Below are positions 48,400 to 60,767 of a DNA stretch of 64,000 nucleotides, piece after piece. Source of the stretch: Epiperipatus broadwayi (lineage: Eukaryota > Onychophora > Udeonychophora > Euonychophora > Peripatidae); contig JAQFVV010013385.1 in assembly GCA_028023455.1 (NCBI GenBank), forward strand, positions 62,001 to 126,000, in the 5' to 3' direction. The notes beneath the pieces were generated by a model. That model had not been told where the DNA came from, made no database searches, and saw nothing but the letters and a program-made list of their open reading frames with translations. Within the stretch, counting starts at the first letter, position 1, and every line of letters starts with the position of its first letter. The position numbers and the translations under genes were made by a program.

Positions 48400-48400
48400 A
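48317..48400. repeat. (TA)n microsatellite
   Basis: Two TA runs around a short GGTATATACA interruption, bordering the PLE cluster. Confidence 0.95.
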
Positions 48401-48509
48401 TGTACCTATATTGATATAGGCACATATAATTTTATCTAAAATTATATTATTAAAATAATCTTTCGTTAAAGAAAAACATACCAATCTCTTTTCATTCAAT
48501 AAAAAATAA

Positions 48510-49747
48510 TGTTAAAACTAATATATGTGTGTATATATGTGCAAGTGTCAACAATAGAATGAACGTTATTATAAATAAATGAAAGTTAAAGGAGATTATC
48601 ATTAAAAAATGCGGCAATGGTTATTAATTAATATCAAACAACATTTTTGCATGGCTATTACTAATTAAGCAATTTTTCAAAACACATTTACCAAATGATT
48701 ATCACTGGAATTTGACAACAGATATTTGCCGGAGGATATTGAAAAGAAAACACTTCATTGGTATAAATACTGAATATTTTTTTGGACAATCAGTTGAGAC
48801 AATCAGTTCACAAAAATAATTGAGTAGTGCAGTTCAGAAATTAATTGAGTCAGTTAACAAACAAAATGCAGTGTTGAGAAGATTTTGGGAATTCACGCCT
48901 CTTCACAGCCTAAAAAGTCCGATGAAAACAGCAAGATCTGCCCGTGAAATAATGTCAATGTAACAACTTAGAAAATCTCCGTCAGTATCTAATTGTCTCC
49001 AATAGTAATAATCGTGAATAATAAGGAAATTCATCAAGGAAATGTCCCAGCTGGCTGGAAGCATTCATACTGGAACCATTCATACTGGAAGAAACAACAA
49101 ACAAGAAGAAAACAAAGTGTTAAATCTACGTTCAAAATCCTAGGTAAAACATTTGCTTATTTTCGTTTATACTGTAATAGCCATTGCATTTCATTAATTC
49201 ATGCGAATCCTCCAAGACTCTAATTATATGAACTCAATATCATACATAAATGAACTATTGATATGTGTGTTTAAATTTCAAATGCTATGTAATACTTTAT
49301 TATTATTATGTGTGTGCATGAGTTAATATGTGCGTGATCCTTATATCAATATTATTGGTTAAATTAGATAAATACCAGTGTTCGGTTATGAAAATATACA
49401 AGAATATTTAAACTAGTTTAGAAATGTTAATTTAAAAATATGCGTGTGTTTTTATTAGAATTATAAAATGTTTAAATTTAGTAAATAAATGTTAGTTAAT
49501 AAATTGTCTTTAAAATTAAACTTTATTTGTTGGTCAATTCTTTTTATCAATTCTTTTACCAAATTCTTTTATCAATCTCTTTTATAAATTCCTTTTACAA
49601 TTCTTTTATCAATTCTTTTAACCACTAATGAAGTATAATCTATTAGTGATTACAAACAGCTGAGCTAGTCATGGATTTAGGCGTTGAGTTAGTGGCCACT
49701 GTTCAAAGTGCGTTGTCTATTCTTTTAGTATTCTTTTAGAATAAGCA
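48510..49747 (+). mobile_element. Possible LTR of an LTR retrotransposon
   Basis: The sequence from TGTTAAAACT (48510) to GCA (49747) is followed after two bases by TGGCGCCCGTGG, resembling a primer-binding site for tRNA-Lys-type primers. Inside are a TATA box (48762-48769), an initiator-like TCAGTT 28 bp further (48790-48795) and AATAAA-type signals around 49485-49500. The length (about 1.24 kb) and start are uncertain. No second LTR, gag or pol is in the window; the 4.5-kb repeat begins 220 bp downstream. It could be an LTR plus leader truncated by later events. Confidence 0.4.
48762..48795 (+). promoter_or_regulatory. TATA box and initiator-like element
   Basis: TATAAATA followed 28 bp downstream by TCAGTT, which matches the arthropod-style initiator. 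A second ATCAGTT follows about 12 bp later. Spacing is right for a polymerase II promoter. Confidence 0.45.
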
Positions 49748-49749
49748 GC

Positions 49750-49761
49750 TGGCGCCCGTGG
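49750..49761 (+). other. Primer-binding-site-like sequence
   Basis: TGGCGCCCGTGG begins two bases after the CA that would end the LTR. The first eight bases match the TGGCGCCC start of common Lys-tRNA primer-binding sites; the remainder does not match closely. Confidence 0.4.
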
Positions 49762-49966
49762 TTATACACAAACAAAAAAGTGCTTTGGATTTGGTGTTGA
49801 ACTCAACAGCCGAGAAGAAGCTATGTCCTGGAAATGTAACGCTAGTTATATACTTTATAGCTATCATTTGGGCATACATACTCTCCGAGTATGTTCTTCT
49901 CTGCCTAAGAGGCCGGTGTTTTGAATTCACACATACGAACGTGGTTCAATATATATATATATTCTG

Positions 49967-52900
49967 AATGGGCACAATTAATTAAACTATATTGTGTCAG
50001 TAGTGAATAACTGCATTGTACTAAAACAAAAAATGAAATAATCTTAAAATTTTAAATTTTTTACATTTATCATCCAAAAACTTATATGGGGGTCACCTGT
50101 GCATTTTGGTTAGCAATTTTGCAAGCATTTATTGTTAGTATTATATTTGATAAAGTGTTTAATGCAAGAAAAATTGGGGTATTATTACAGAAAGTGTTGT
50201 TATAATAGTTAGATTGATGCAAAGTTGTTTTATTTATTTATAAGATAGTGTTGGTGTTGGCTTGAATGGTTTTCTGATTTGTTATTCAATGACACCCATT
50301 CATTTACTAATATTATAGTCAGTGAGATATGTTTAACCCATAGCCATATCCATTAGATTTAGTCACGATAATTTAACATTTATGCAGCAGTACATGTGCA
50401 TGCAGGTATGTCTGTATCATTTTCCATTTCATTTTCATATTTTAATTACAATAAACAATATTACATTCACAATAAAACATTTAAATTACAGTAATTATTT
50501 TTAATAGTTTTGCAAAAATATACTTTCTTAAGTGATTGATGGATATTTGAAGTAATAAATTATTTGAGCAATTTAAATAATATTATCAACAATTTTATTT
50601 AATAGTTAATTAATATTCATTTGTTTCAAGTTTGTAAAAAGTTATTTTTTTTTGTTTAATTTGACTTGATTTAATTGTGAAGGTCAAAATGATTTTTTTT
50701 TTCCAAAAAAAGATTTCTTGAATATTTAATTAACTCTTGTCGGCAAAGGGTGGAGTTGACCTTTGAAAAATAAAATGACCTTTTGATGAAAGGAAGTGAT
50801 ATCTATTTAATTAATAGTCATTAGTAAAAATTGTTTATTATTATTAGTGTAACATTTGACTTAGTTTATTCTGCCTGTGACGAGTATATATCTCTTCCAG
50901 AAGTCAAGTCAATTTTAAAGCCCCAATATAAATTTTAAAAAGGTCATAGGAAAATTCTAGTTACCAGAAGGTCTTCAACTAGAATGTCTGGCTAAAATAT
51001 AAAAAAGGTATATCAATTTCGATCTTTGCTCAATTTAAATGTTTAAATTAACACTCTCATATTTATTTTCATTCTAAAATGTTTGTCTACATTATTAAAT
51101 GTATGCTACTTTATTTATTTGTAATTATTATTATTAAGAAGAAAGTTAAAGTGCAGGAACTCTCTAATCTGCTAACTAAATTGTGTGAAATTTATAATAC
51201 TTTATGGAAACTTATGCAGAACGAATTAACATGATTTGTCTTTAGTTCTCAGCTAAACTTATATTTTACTTTTATAAAAGTCAGAGCGAAATAAAAGGAT
51301 GCGTGTACTTTATTATGCTATACTTTAAATTATTACGGAATGACAACCTGTCTTATTTAGGCTTATAAAATTAAAATGTTTTATTTAAAAATAAATATGT
51401 GACTGATAAAGGATTAATTAATTACTACTGTTTATAGAATGTGCATATGCTTAAGTTGGATTGAAGGATGTTGGTATTGAATATTTCCGCTCTCTTCGTT
51501 GTATGTATTATAAAAACAAAATATTATTGCTTAAGGAATCATGAATTTTATAGGAACAATTAATTTGCAATGACTAAAATTAATTATGTATATGCTAGCT
51601 TACAAATTATAGGAAAAACAAATGCTCTCCAGGAAATCTATTAAAATCTATTACTAAGTTAAAAATTACTATGGAATGTATCCAATAATTATTATAGCAC
51701 AAATACAGCTGAAACTATTTTCTTTTCATATTATTATCATTATAAAAATTTATTACTTACATACTATATAAGTAAACTCTATTAGCTTTTGCTAAAAACA
51801 TTGGAGATTACTAAATTAAGTTTGAATTATAACTGTTTTTGTCCTACAAGAATTTATTTTTATGTTTCATATTCGTATTAAACACACATTCATTTTAGAA
51901 TTTATCTCCGTATCGTTCAGTAAGCTTGGAAAAGGAACTTTGCAAGTGAATTTTTTTTGTTTGTTAAAAAGAAGAGTGACTTTTTTTTAATATTTATTAT
52001 TAATGTTATATATCATAGATAGTTAGACAGATTTAGCGTTATATTTTGCTTATATAATTATGCTATTTATGAACTTCCCAATCGTCACGGGGAAGTGTAT
52101 TTGCATATTGTGAATAGGCTGGTGAATTCTTATTATTTAAATATGATTTGTTTTTTTTTATGAAGATGAAATATATATATAATTTTGGTATGTTATTCAG
52201 GAGAGGTGTTTGGTTTGTTATATATATTTTTCTTTAACTCAAAGTGAGAATTGTGGCTTTCAAAGTAGCAAGTATATGAAAGAAATATCATATTAAGAGA
52301 TAGCAAAGAAACCTCGTTCATAACAATTATTACTATTTAAATTTAAAACAATTAAAAGTCTAATTTAAGCTAAAAGTTTATATTTTAATATATCATTTAT
52401 TTATCATAACGTTTGCATATTATATAACTTAGAATTGTTTTTCATACTCTTATTTATGCATATGTGTGTCTATTTTGTGCAATTATTTTATTTACTTAGT
52501 AAACATTTAGTTTCATAACTATTTCCCAATATAAATTTCGGATATTGTCGTATTCTAAAAGTATTGAAGGGATAAGTGATTATCTGTGTGTATTTATCTA
52601 CCAGGATATAGTGTTAGATATGTAAGGAGCTGTTGGAAAAGAAATTATTCTTGATACTTCTATGTTTGTAGGCATGAGAGATTTCCCCCCTTAGTATATT
52701 TTTAAATATTTTGCCATGAGTAGAGTAGGACATTCTATATTGTACACGTATGCATTATGAAATGATATTTATGAAGTTGAGTGATATTTTCCTATTCTGG
52801 TGATGAGAAAAGATCCACACCAATAGTGTATTTCAGATTTAAATAAGTTGTTGTTGATGTATTAGTTAAAGAGTTTATTTGCTTCTCATGTGCTTGAACA

Positions 52901-54510
52901 TGTAGTTTGTATTATCATAAAAATATAGCTCTGTGTAATCCAGTCAGTGGTTGGATAAATAGTTAATTTAAATTCTTTATTGAATCTTAGAATAGATATA
53001 GTGTCCTATTTTGTTGGTTGATCTATGACATTGTCCGAAATTAAATAATTATTTAATAATTACTAAATAAATTGTTAATGTTTAGAAAAGATTGTTTTCT
53101 TTTATTATTGCATAAGGTATGACACACACGCGTAATGTAAATAATATCGTGGATATAAAAGTATAAACAGGAAATAAATGTTTTAAAACACATCACATTA
53201 ATTTGCCACGTGTTAGAAATCATCAAATCATCGGAATGAGTATAATTTTATTGCTGTGTGTGAAAGTGTAGTTATTTAATGTGATCATCTAATTAAGTTA
53301 TTGAAAGCTGCTCTCTTGATAGCCAAATGTATTAATTTTTTTTATTCCAATAATTGATAATATAACTTTTCAAAAGTGTATTTTGTACCCATAGTATAAA
53401 ATATTATTTATTCAGTGTTGCATATGAAAATGTTTAGATAGCTCGAATATTCAAAATCAGAATATTCAAGTTTTATTTGCTTGCTAAGTTGCGTTCATAA
53501 GTGTTTAAGCCAATAAACGATGTAACAGGTCAGAGGGATAATCCCAAACTTGTATTTATGAATTTAGGTGTAAATTTAAAGATTGGGACAAATAAAATTA
53601 TTGTAAACCGATTATGTTAAATTAAATCTTGAGTGTAAATAAATGATTTGTTTATTTATTAAAAAAAAACAGTGTTTTGTGTTATTCTTATGTGCATTTG
53701 TATTCTAGTTTCCACATTTCACACATCTATTACAAAACTAAGTATATTATTTTATAGTTTTGATATTAAATATGCTGAAATCTGATAATATTGTTTTTTT
53801 GATCCAGACATTACATGAAATATTTACCACTGGATAGACTTATGAAAAGGTTGCCTAGTTAGTGTATTATTTAGATGATGATGTGAGATTAAAAGATACC
53901 CTATTTCCTTCATCATCTAATTGCTAGCACAGTAAAACATTATTTAATTTATTCCATTATATTTCATTATAATTTAGAGTTATAAATTACTGGCTAATAT
54001 AGTTCTTTAGTCTAACTGTGTTATAGATTCCCTGAGATCTGATTTTATATTCCTAGATTAACATTAATTCAGTTATTAGATTAGGATGTGTTGAACAATA
54101 GAGTTACTTAGAGTTATGCTTTTCTATTCTGTCAAAGTTGTATTGAGTTAATATAGAGTGTAACTGGATGATGGAAGAGATCAAATTGAAATTATATTTT
54201 GTTAGATGGAAGAAATAAAACTCTTCTAGCATTTATCATTTGGTTAATTAATAAATAAGGTTTATATTTTATTTGATAGTTTATAATATTTCTTCCTTCA
54301 TTTATTTATATTCTATATGTTATGAACTTTCTGTAACCTCCCACTAAGCGAAGCTATAAGATAAATAAACATAAGAAAAGAGTCTCAGCATTAATTATGA
54401 ATCAGATAAAATGATAAATCGTTCTATTCATTAATAGAACTGGTGCCCTGGGCTTTTGCTCATATAATGTACATGAACGGTGTTGTGTGCATAGGTTACA
54501 ATATATATAT
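49967..54510. mobile_element. 4.5-kb non-coding interspersed repeat, copy B (uninterrupted)
   Basis: Uninterrupted copy corresponding to 35964-40281 plus 43100-43320. It starts CTGAATGGGCACAA immediately after a (TA)n run and ends at another (TA)n run near 54502. There is no sizeable open frame anywhere in 4.5 kb. A small conserved hairpin (TTCTATTCATTAATAGAA near 54422) lies 90 bp from the right end. I see no convincing terminal inverted repeat or LTR structure. It may be a non-autonomous DNA element, a large SINE-like or satellite unit, or a duplicated host segment. Confidence 0.8.
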
Positions 54511-54524
54511 ATATATATATATAT

Positions 54525-54583
54525 AAGCAACCAAATGAAGGTTCAGCTGAATTGGATTATATTTTGACTAACAGAAAATACAC
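54525..54583 (+). mobile_element. Short RTE fragment (copy 6)
   Basis: About 58 bp matching 32518-32575 of the full-length RTE (AATTGGATTATATTTTGACT is identical), encoding QPNEGSAELDYILTNRKY. It is enclosed by (TA)n on the left and (CA)n(TA)n on the right. An internal RTE fragment this short cannot be a normal 5'-truncated insertion; it may be patch DNA captured at a break. Confidence 0.85.
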
Positions 54584-54620
54584 ACACACATATATATATG
54601 TATAAAAGACATCACTTTAA

Positions 54621-54704
54621 ATATAATTATAGAGGATTTGAACCCTAACTTTCAAGCTTTAAAGGTAGTTTAAAAGTCTGGGTTTAAATCCTCTATAATT
54701 ATAT
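54621..54704. repeat. Hairpin of the tRNA-like box B region
   Basis: The arms 54621-54645 and 54680-54704 read TATAGAGGATTTGAACCC and its near complement. They match the box B end of the 464-bp family in both orientations, so this looks like a minimal head-to-head remnant of that family. Confidence 0.6.
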
Positions 54705-55250
54705 ATAGATAAATCATTTTTTTTTTTTAATTTGCCATGCAGTAACTTACGACACAACTTGTCATGCACAGCAAATATATAGTAACGCTAAATATGTACA
54801 AAGAGAAAAAGAGAATTATTTAATAAACACATATATTGTAATATTGTAGACAGTGACCATTTCTGGCAAAGTCAGATATTACAATCTTCTTAAAACAAAT
54901 AAATTTAGAAAGATGAAATGAAAAGAATTATTTTTTTCATGTTTTTTTTTGAATAGCAATTATTAAACTTATCAGAAGAGTAACATTTATTAAATAATGA
55001 TAACACTGATTCCAGACATTTTTAAATTACAAGAATATAAGTAATCAATATTTGTTAAGACGTGTAGTAAAATAGAAAAAAAAATAAAAAAACAAAAAAA
55101 ATATATATATATTTTCTCTTTAATAATTTTCCCTAACTATATATTATTCTACCAAACATATACTATTCAAGTTAATATGAAAAGGTAAAATAAAACTAAT
55201 AAGAAAGTCTTAAAAGCACTGAGACAGCTTTTGGAAGATTGCTGTCAGAA

Positions 55251-55451
55251 TCATAGTGCTGGATAGAACTGTGCTGTTAAAAATGTGCATATATTGTGGC
55301 AAAGAGCAATATGTAAATCATGCCCAGTATGTAAATTAGATGTTCCATTGTTTGATAATGTAACACAGGAATCTTTTCTATTGATGGAATGAGGATCCTT
55401 TGCAATAACCCAAGCCCCTATATTTTCTTTTCCTATCATCCCTATTGGCAT
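55251..55451 (-). CDS. Open frame of unknown nature (possible exon or remnant)
   Basis: A 66-codon minus-strand frame (MPIGMIGKENIGAWVIAKD to LTAQFYPAL) in a patch with more even composition than its surroundings. It contains SNLHTGHDLHIALCHN, with three His and a Cys, but this fits no motif I can name. There are no clear splice sites and no homologous copy in the window. It could be an exon, a retroelement remnant or chance. Confidence 0.12.
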   Translation of the reverse strand: MPIGMIGKENIGAWVIAKDPHSINRKDSCVTLSNNGTSNLHTGHDLHIALCHNICTFLTAQFYPAL

Positions 55452-57095
55452 ATGTTATTATTACATTGGAGGGGGAAAAGTGTGTCTCATAGCCAGTGAT
55501 AAAAAAATCGATTTGTATTCATGAATTTAATTTAGCTTTATTATATGAATATATGTAGGACCTTATTAACGTGAGATGCACCGTAATAAACAAAGCTACA
55601 ATATAGGGCAGCGTGTGGAATTTTATATACAATCAGAAGCTTGTTCAAAAGATATGTTCTATAGTTTTTTATAAATGAAGAAAAAATATTAACATTTTTG
55701 GTTAAAGAATGCTGTTTTTACTTAATTAAAGATTTTTCTCTCTCTCTCTTAAAACATAAAGCTTTCTAATAAAATTGTGTTTTTCAAATTAAAGTATAAT
55801 TAATAGATTATTTATTTCTTGTAATAAAAAAATGAATAACCACAAAGGAATTTTAATAATTAAAGTAATCTTAGTAAAATATGTGCATATAGTGAAATCT
55901 TTTATAAATAAAAATTCCGTTTTAATTCTAGTTAAAATATGCAGTTGGCTATTATCTTAATAAAATCATGGTTATAATGCCGACAGCGGATTAACATTGT
56001 GGCTGCAGAATTAAACTAAAATTGAAAACGAAAACCTCATTTATTAAAATATTTCACCATCTTATAATGTTTGTTAAAAACATTAAATTATATACGTAAG
56101 TAAATGACATGTATTCAAAAACTGGGAGAAAAAGAGAAAACTAAAAAAGAATATTGTTTTTAATTTTAGCAAAGATTATCTTAATCTTTTAAAATCATAT
56201 CAGAACTTTTTATAAATAGTAATAAAATTTGATTTAGCTAAAAATAAGCAAGTCTAGAATTGATTAACTCTATAAATATTGGTTATTTCAAAGAATAATA
56301 TATTAGAACTATTTTGTTTAATGCTTTTTGTTCCTGCTTTTAGATTCTAAATGACTTGTTTTAATTTCTGTCAATAATAATCCCAACCTACATAATCAGT
56401 GGAAACAAAAGATAGGAGATACTTGTTTCGTAAAATGAGAGAATAGCTATAGGAAATTTTTGACTATCCAATTATATTATTGTTTTTGTGAATCAAATAA
56501 CAAAGTAGATCTATGCAAATAGTAAGAAGTAAATTTTTTATGTCTTTTTATTCGACTTATATTTAAAATATATCCTGAATTATTTGCACAATACGTTCAT
56601 TAATAGTTTGATTTTAAGAGAGAGTTATCTATTAATTTGTTTTATTTTATTAACATGTGCGGAATGAATTACATATGTCATATTAAACAGTTTGAAGACA
56701 TTGAGACTGCTTTATTGTATCTTTATTTATATGAATTTAAAAAGAATGGGGAAGTATGGAAGTATTTATTATTTCTGAAGTATTTACTTACCAACTTTTT
56801 CTTTGTGCACGTTTCATTGTTGAGTTTGACTATATTCAATTTTATCATCCCAAGCTGCTACAGGGCTCCTGAAGAAGTAATAGAAAACTGATATTTATTT
56901 ATATTCTAAAAATATTTACATTAATATTGCATCCATGCAATTATCCATATATTTTTAAATTTAGATGTTTTATAAATAAAACTGCTAATATTTGTTTTGC
57001 ACTGTCTTTTATTAAAATATTTATCTCTTATTTTTTTATTCTTTACAGATTTAATTATAGGAGTGCTATCTTTATTAACAATATGAATTTTCAAT

Positions 57096-57111
57096 AATAA
57101 TAATAATAATA

Positions 57112-57165
<54 letters not shown>
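57096..57165. repeat. (TAA)n/(TTA)n microsatellite hairpin
   Basis: AATAAT units switch directly to ATTATT units, so the array is itself self-complementary. Confidence 0.95.
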
Positions 57166-57168
<3 letters not shown>

Positions 57169-58067
57169 ATGATGATGATGCTTCAATAATATACTTAATT
57201 GTCAACAAAGATTACATGATGTTTACATACTTATGCCTTCATTGTAGCATGATGATTTTTACAGATTTGAATTGATTGAGATTTTTATTGCTAATTACAT
57301 AAGTATGGAAGTGTTGAATAGGGATTTACATCATTTAACCTATTCAATGACAATACCTAAAAACCCTGGGCGTACATAGTAGATTTTTTATATTATGATA
57401 TTTTTATTATTGCTATCATTGTTTAATTTTTATTATTTATTTCTCATCTTGTTATTGGTTAGTGTCTTTCATTCAATCACTTATTAATACTCTGCTGTTG
57501 TTTTTTCTCATTGGTTAAAAGTTTTATTCATTTGTTCAGCTATGCAAGAATTCACATTTCATATTATCCTTTTAGTTTCTTATTCATTGTTTTTGTTTGA
57601 CTAGGCTGTGCTTATATAAGGGCTAGTTTTGCATATTCATCAATTAGCTTGTAATTTTAATAGTGACCAGGTGGCTGCATAGATATCTGACTATGCAATA
57701 TTTGAAGCTCTGCTCCTTATTTGTTGTAGCTTGTTGGAAAATGTCAGATGCCATCTGGTATTGTTTTCCATGCTGAATATACACTTATGTGCACCAAAGT
57801 CCAAATATTGCTGCTCATGCTATAGAGATTGTCTGCTTGTGAGTAAATTATGTTAAGCTGCTGTATAGTTTGTCTTGATCTATATTGATTTAGCATATTG
57901 TTTCATGTAATATTTAGTGCTGTACAATTGTAAAAATAGGTGTTGTCATGTTTCTTCAGCAGCATGGCATAGGAGCATGGCATAGGTTGCAGAATGGACC
58001 TATTGACCTATAGAGATGATGTATTATAAGAAATAGAATGTTAGTAGTGCAAACAGGTTTAGCTTGA

Positions 58068-59480
58068 TTAGGAAGTTAAAAAAACTTTGGTCTGTTGACC
58101 ATTTACTGAAGTTTTTAAGGAGTTGATTGTTGGCATTGGGCTAAAGGTATGGTTGTTTGTATCTGGGTTAATCAATGCATATGTCTGACAATATGTGTAT
58201 TTGCTATTAAATACAAGTGTAGTAGTTCTGACATTGGTTTGCGCTGAGTGTGCTATTGATACTAGATATTTATATGTAGGAGGTAGATCATCTGTTGGGA
58301 TAAGGTCAAGAATGTTTTGTAGTTTCTGAAACTGTGCAGTGATCTTTGCCAGTAAGCTTATTGTTTTTATGTGGAACACATGTATTGTGTATAGCCCCAA
58401 TAATTTGTTGAGTGACCTGTTTGTTTAAAATAGTTACAATTTTTTTTTTTTGTAAAGTTGACAATAGGTGAATAATATGCAATTCTTGTTGTTATGAGTA
58501 TGTTCAGTAGATGCACTTTTGAATATAGAAATAAGTATGCATTTGATAAAGATATGACTATATTTGTTGCATTCTGTTTGAGCTTATTTTGCAATGTTTG
58601 TTTCATTCCATGCACTACCAGGTAAAATGGAAATCCAAAAATGGATTATGTTTTCTTTGATATAGCTGGGTTTGTTAGTATAGATGTTTGCTTAGGTTGA
58701 ATTGTAGTTTGTGTATGCCTGCACAATTTTATAGTATTCTTTCTAATATTGGCATTTCTTTATGCAATGTTAGAAAATTCAGCCATATATGCAATTCATG
58801 GAATATAATGGGCAGTTTATGGTATTCTGGTATCTCATTTTTAAGCTGTTTTAAGAGTGTATTTATATATAGAATAAACAGCAGTCCACTGAGCAGGCAT
58901 CATTATGAAATTGATTGGGTGGAAGTAAACAGTATTATGTTTCTGTCACTATTCACAAGCATGTTCATTAAGACATCTATTGCAAAAGAATCAAATGCTG
59001 CCTGTATATCCAGTTGAATTACAATTGGGACATACCTTTTATCTTGCTCCACTGCAATTTATATCATTTTAAATACAAGTGCAGCCTGTGTGAATGTGGA
59101 TCCTTCTTTGCAAACTGAATGTTTGCTATCAGGGGCAGTATGTATGTTTTTATTTTATCATTGACTATCTTTTCCAATAATTTAATTCACAATGAACCCA
59201 TGGAGATGGGTCAAAGGTTGTTGACATTTGAAATCGTTGTTATTCATTAATTAAATGGCACTATTGCTATCAATATAGTCCTCTAGTATTGTATATTTTT
59301 GTGATAGGAAGTTAGCAAGGTTGCAAATGTAGTCTATGGTAAATTGAATCAAATGTGAAAAGACAATGCCAGTATGCTGTTGATTCATTAGTTCCAGGGT
59401 AGAAATTATTGGGGAATTTTTAAAAGCTTTTCAGCATATTGTTGAATCTGAAATGGAGTATTTGCTTCAGAAGTTCCAAA
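58068..59480 (-). pseudogene. LINE reverse transcriptase remnant
   Basis: Near 59020-58950 the minus strand encodes PIVIQLDIQAAFDSFAIDVL, equivalent to PIAVQLDVAAAFDSVQINIL in the 41956-42159 piece. Around 58900 it encodes LLSGLLFILYINTL, matching the PLSALFFTAYINPL palm region, and 58367-58615 encodes the thumb (NAYLFLYSKVHLLNILI). Stops and shifts are frequent. The C-terminal zinc knuckle is not visible. Confidence 0.7.
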
Positions 59481-60028
59481 CTGATCAGTGATTGGTGTGT
59501 ATTGCTCATATGATTGGAGATTTTGTTTGAAATGTCAGTATATGGGATCTAGCATGTTAGGTCTGCATAGATGATGCCACTTGTCTCAATTGCCCATGGT
59601 CACTTTTCTGGTTGGTGGATAGCCCAGTGTCCAGTGAATATATCAGCATAGTGATGTCTGTTGTTGGGTGAGGTATATTTTTTTTTTGTTGCAAGGTATT
59701 GTTTTAATTGTTTAAATGCATTCTTGTACAGCTTTGTTAGTTTTTGTATGTATTGGTGGGCATTATGCATGGGTATGGCAATGGTGATTCTCTTGTGGAG
59801 ATCATATGCTAGTGCTATTAATCAAGAGGTGAGAGTGGTAACTTGTCATGTGATGTATGTTGAAGGATAGTATGTGGATGAATAACTGGTATTTGTATTG
59901 GATCGTATGACATATAATTAATTTTATTTAGAGCAAAACTCTCCATACAGTATTGCCACCTGTGCTAAACAGAGTAATAAATGGATGCCAGAAGGCTTGT
60001 GCATAAAATCCCTATCTAATGCCTACTC

Positions 60029-60087
60029 ATCCAATATCCCCAGACTAGTTTCTGACTTGTGGCCTTCGTCAGTGAGGAGCTTTGGAT
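60029..60087 (-). ncRNA. Candidate hammerhead ribozyme, fold-back family, left arm
   Basis: The minus strand reads ATCCAA, AGC, TCCTCA, CTGACGA, AGGC, CACAA, GTCA, GAAA, CTAGTC, TGGGGA, TA, TTGGAT. Helix I pairs perfectly in two blocks (UCCUCA with UGGGGA including one U-G; AUCCAA with UUGGAU) around an internal loop. Helix III is the palindrome ACUAGU, and the triplet is GUC, the most favourable one. Helix II is weak: an A-A opposition and three pairs, one G-U. Confidence 0.62.
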
Positions 60088-60397
60088 CTGAGAGCACTGC
60101 ATCTAGATCTTAGGATCTAATGCAACCCTCTAGCAACCACCTTTTATCTACCTTTTATCTCTACTTAACTACTAAACTATGAGAATGAAATTGAAAACAC
60201 AAAAAATATTTTCAATCTAAGCTCAATAGCTTATATAGTCATACGGGTCTGAACTCAGTTCAGCACCCATACATTTTGGTGTCTTTGGCTTTTTTACAAC
60301 CATAGCCACCCCTTTCCTATTAGGCAGGATTGGTGTTAAATCATATATGTGGTCATATAATGCATTAGATCTTAAGATCTAGATGCAGTGCTCTCAG

Positions 60398-60456
60398 ATC
60401 CAAAGCTCCTCACTGACGAAAGCCACAAGCCAGAAACTAGTCAGGGGATATTGGAT
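60398..60456 (+). ncRNA. Candidate hammerhead ribozyme, fold-back family, right arm
   Basis: Mirror copy of 60029-60087: CTGACGA, helix II AAGC/GCCA, GAAA, CTAGTC. Helix I keeps both blocks but has an A-A mismatch at the cleavage end. Combining both arms gives an ancestral helix II of GGC with GCC, three perfect pairs. Confidence 0.58.
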
Positions 60457-60767
60457 GAGTAGGCATTAGATAGGGATTTTATGCACAAGCCTTCTGGCAT
60501 CCATTGATTACTCTGTTTAGCACAGGTGGCAATACTGTATGGAGAGTTTTGTTCTGTTCATCAACAATTAATGTGCTAGTATAGGAAATGTGATCATGTG
60601 ATGCTTAATTTTTTTTATCATGAAGTAAGACTTTGAGAATAGGAATTTGGTAGAGGTTTTTGGGAGTAAGTGTCTAACCATTTTTTCTAGATAAATGAAT
60701 GTTGTTTAGAGTGCTGAAAAATGTATTGTAATGTCTTGTGCAACATGGTCTGAAAATGGACATGGAT

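Larger units (their letters stand above)
54705..57955. other. Unclassified AT-rich DNA
   Basis: No supportable gene. It includes a (TAA)n/(TTA)n block at 57096-57165 and a less AT-rich patch at 57600-57950. The patch may belong to the 3' UTR of the LINE that follows or to another old repeat. Confidence 0.45.
59931..60553. mobile_element. Fold-back element with hammerheads in both arms (620 bp)
   Basis: The arms of about 195 bp (59931-60125 and 60361-60553) are nearly identical inverted copies. The loop of about 235 bp is non-coding and corresponds to the inner sequence of the element at 21271-22064. The ends begin GAGCAAAACTCTCCATACAG. Each arm carries a 59-nt hammerhead motif pointing outward, toward its own end of the element. 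It lies inside the decayed LINE between endonuclease and reverse transcriptase. I could not fix a target-site duplication. Confidence 0.85.

Noticed and set aside
35958-54510. The two 4.5-kb repeats as LTRs of one giant element
   Set aside because: No TG...CA ends, no primer-binding site next to copy A, and the DNA between them is a separate PLE cluster and LTR-like piece.
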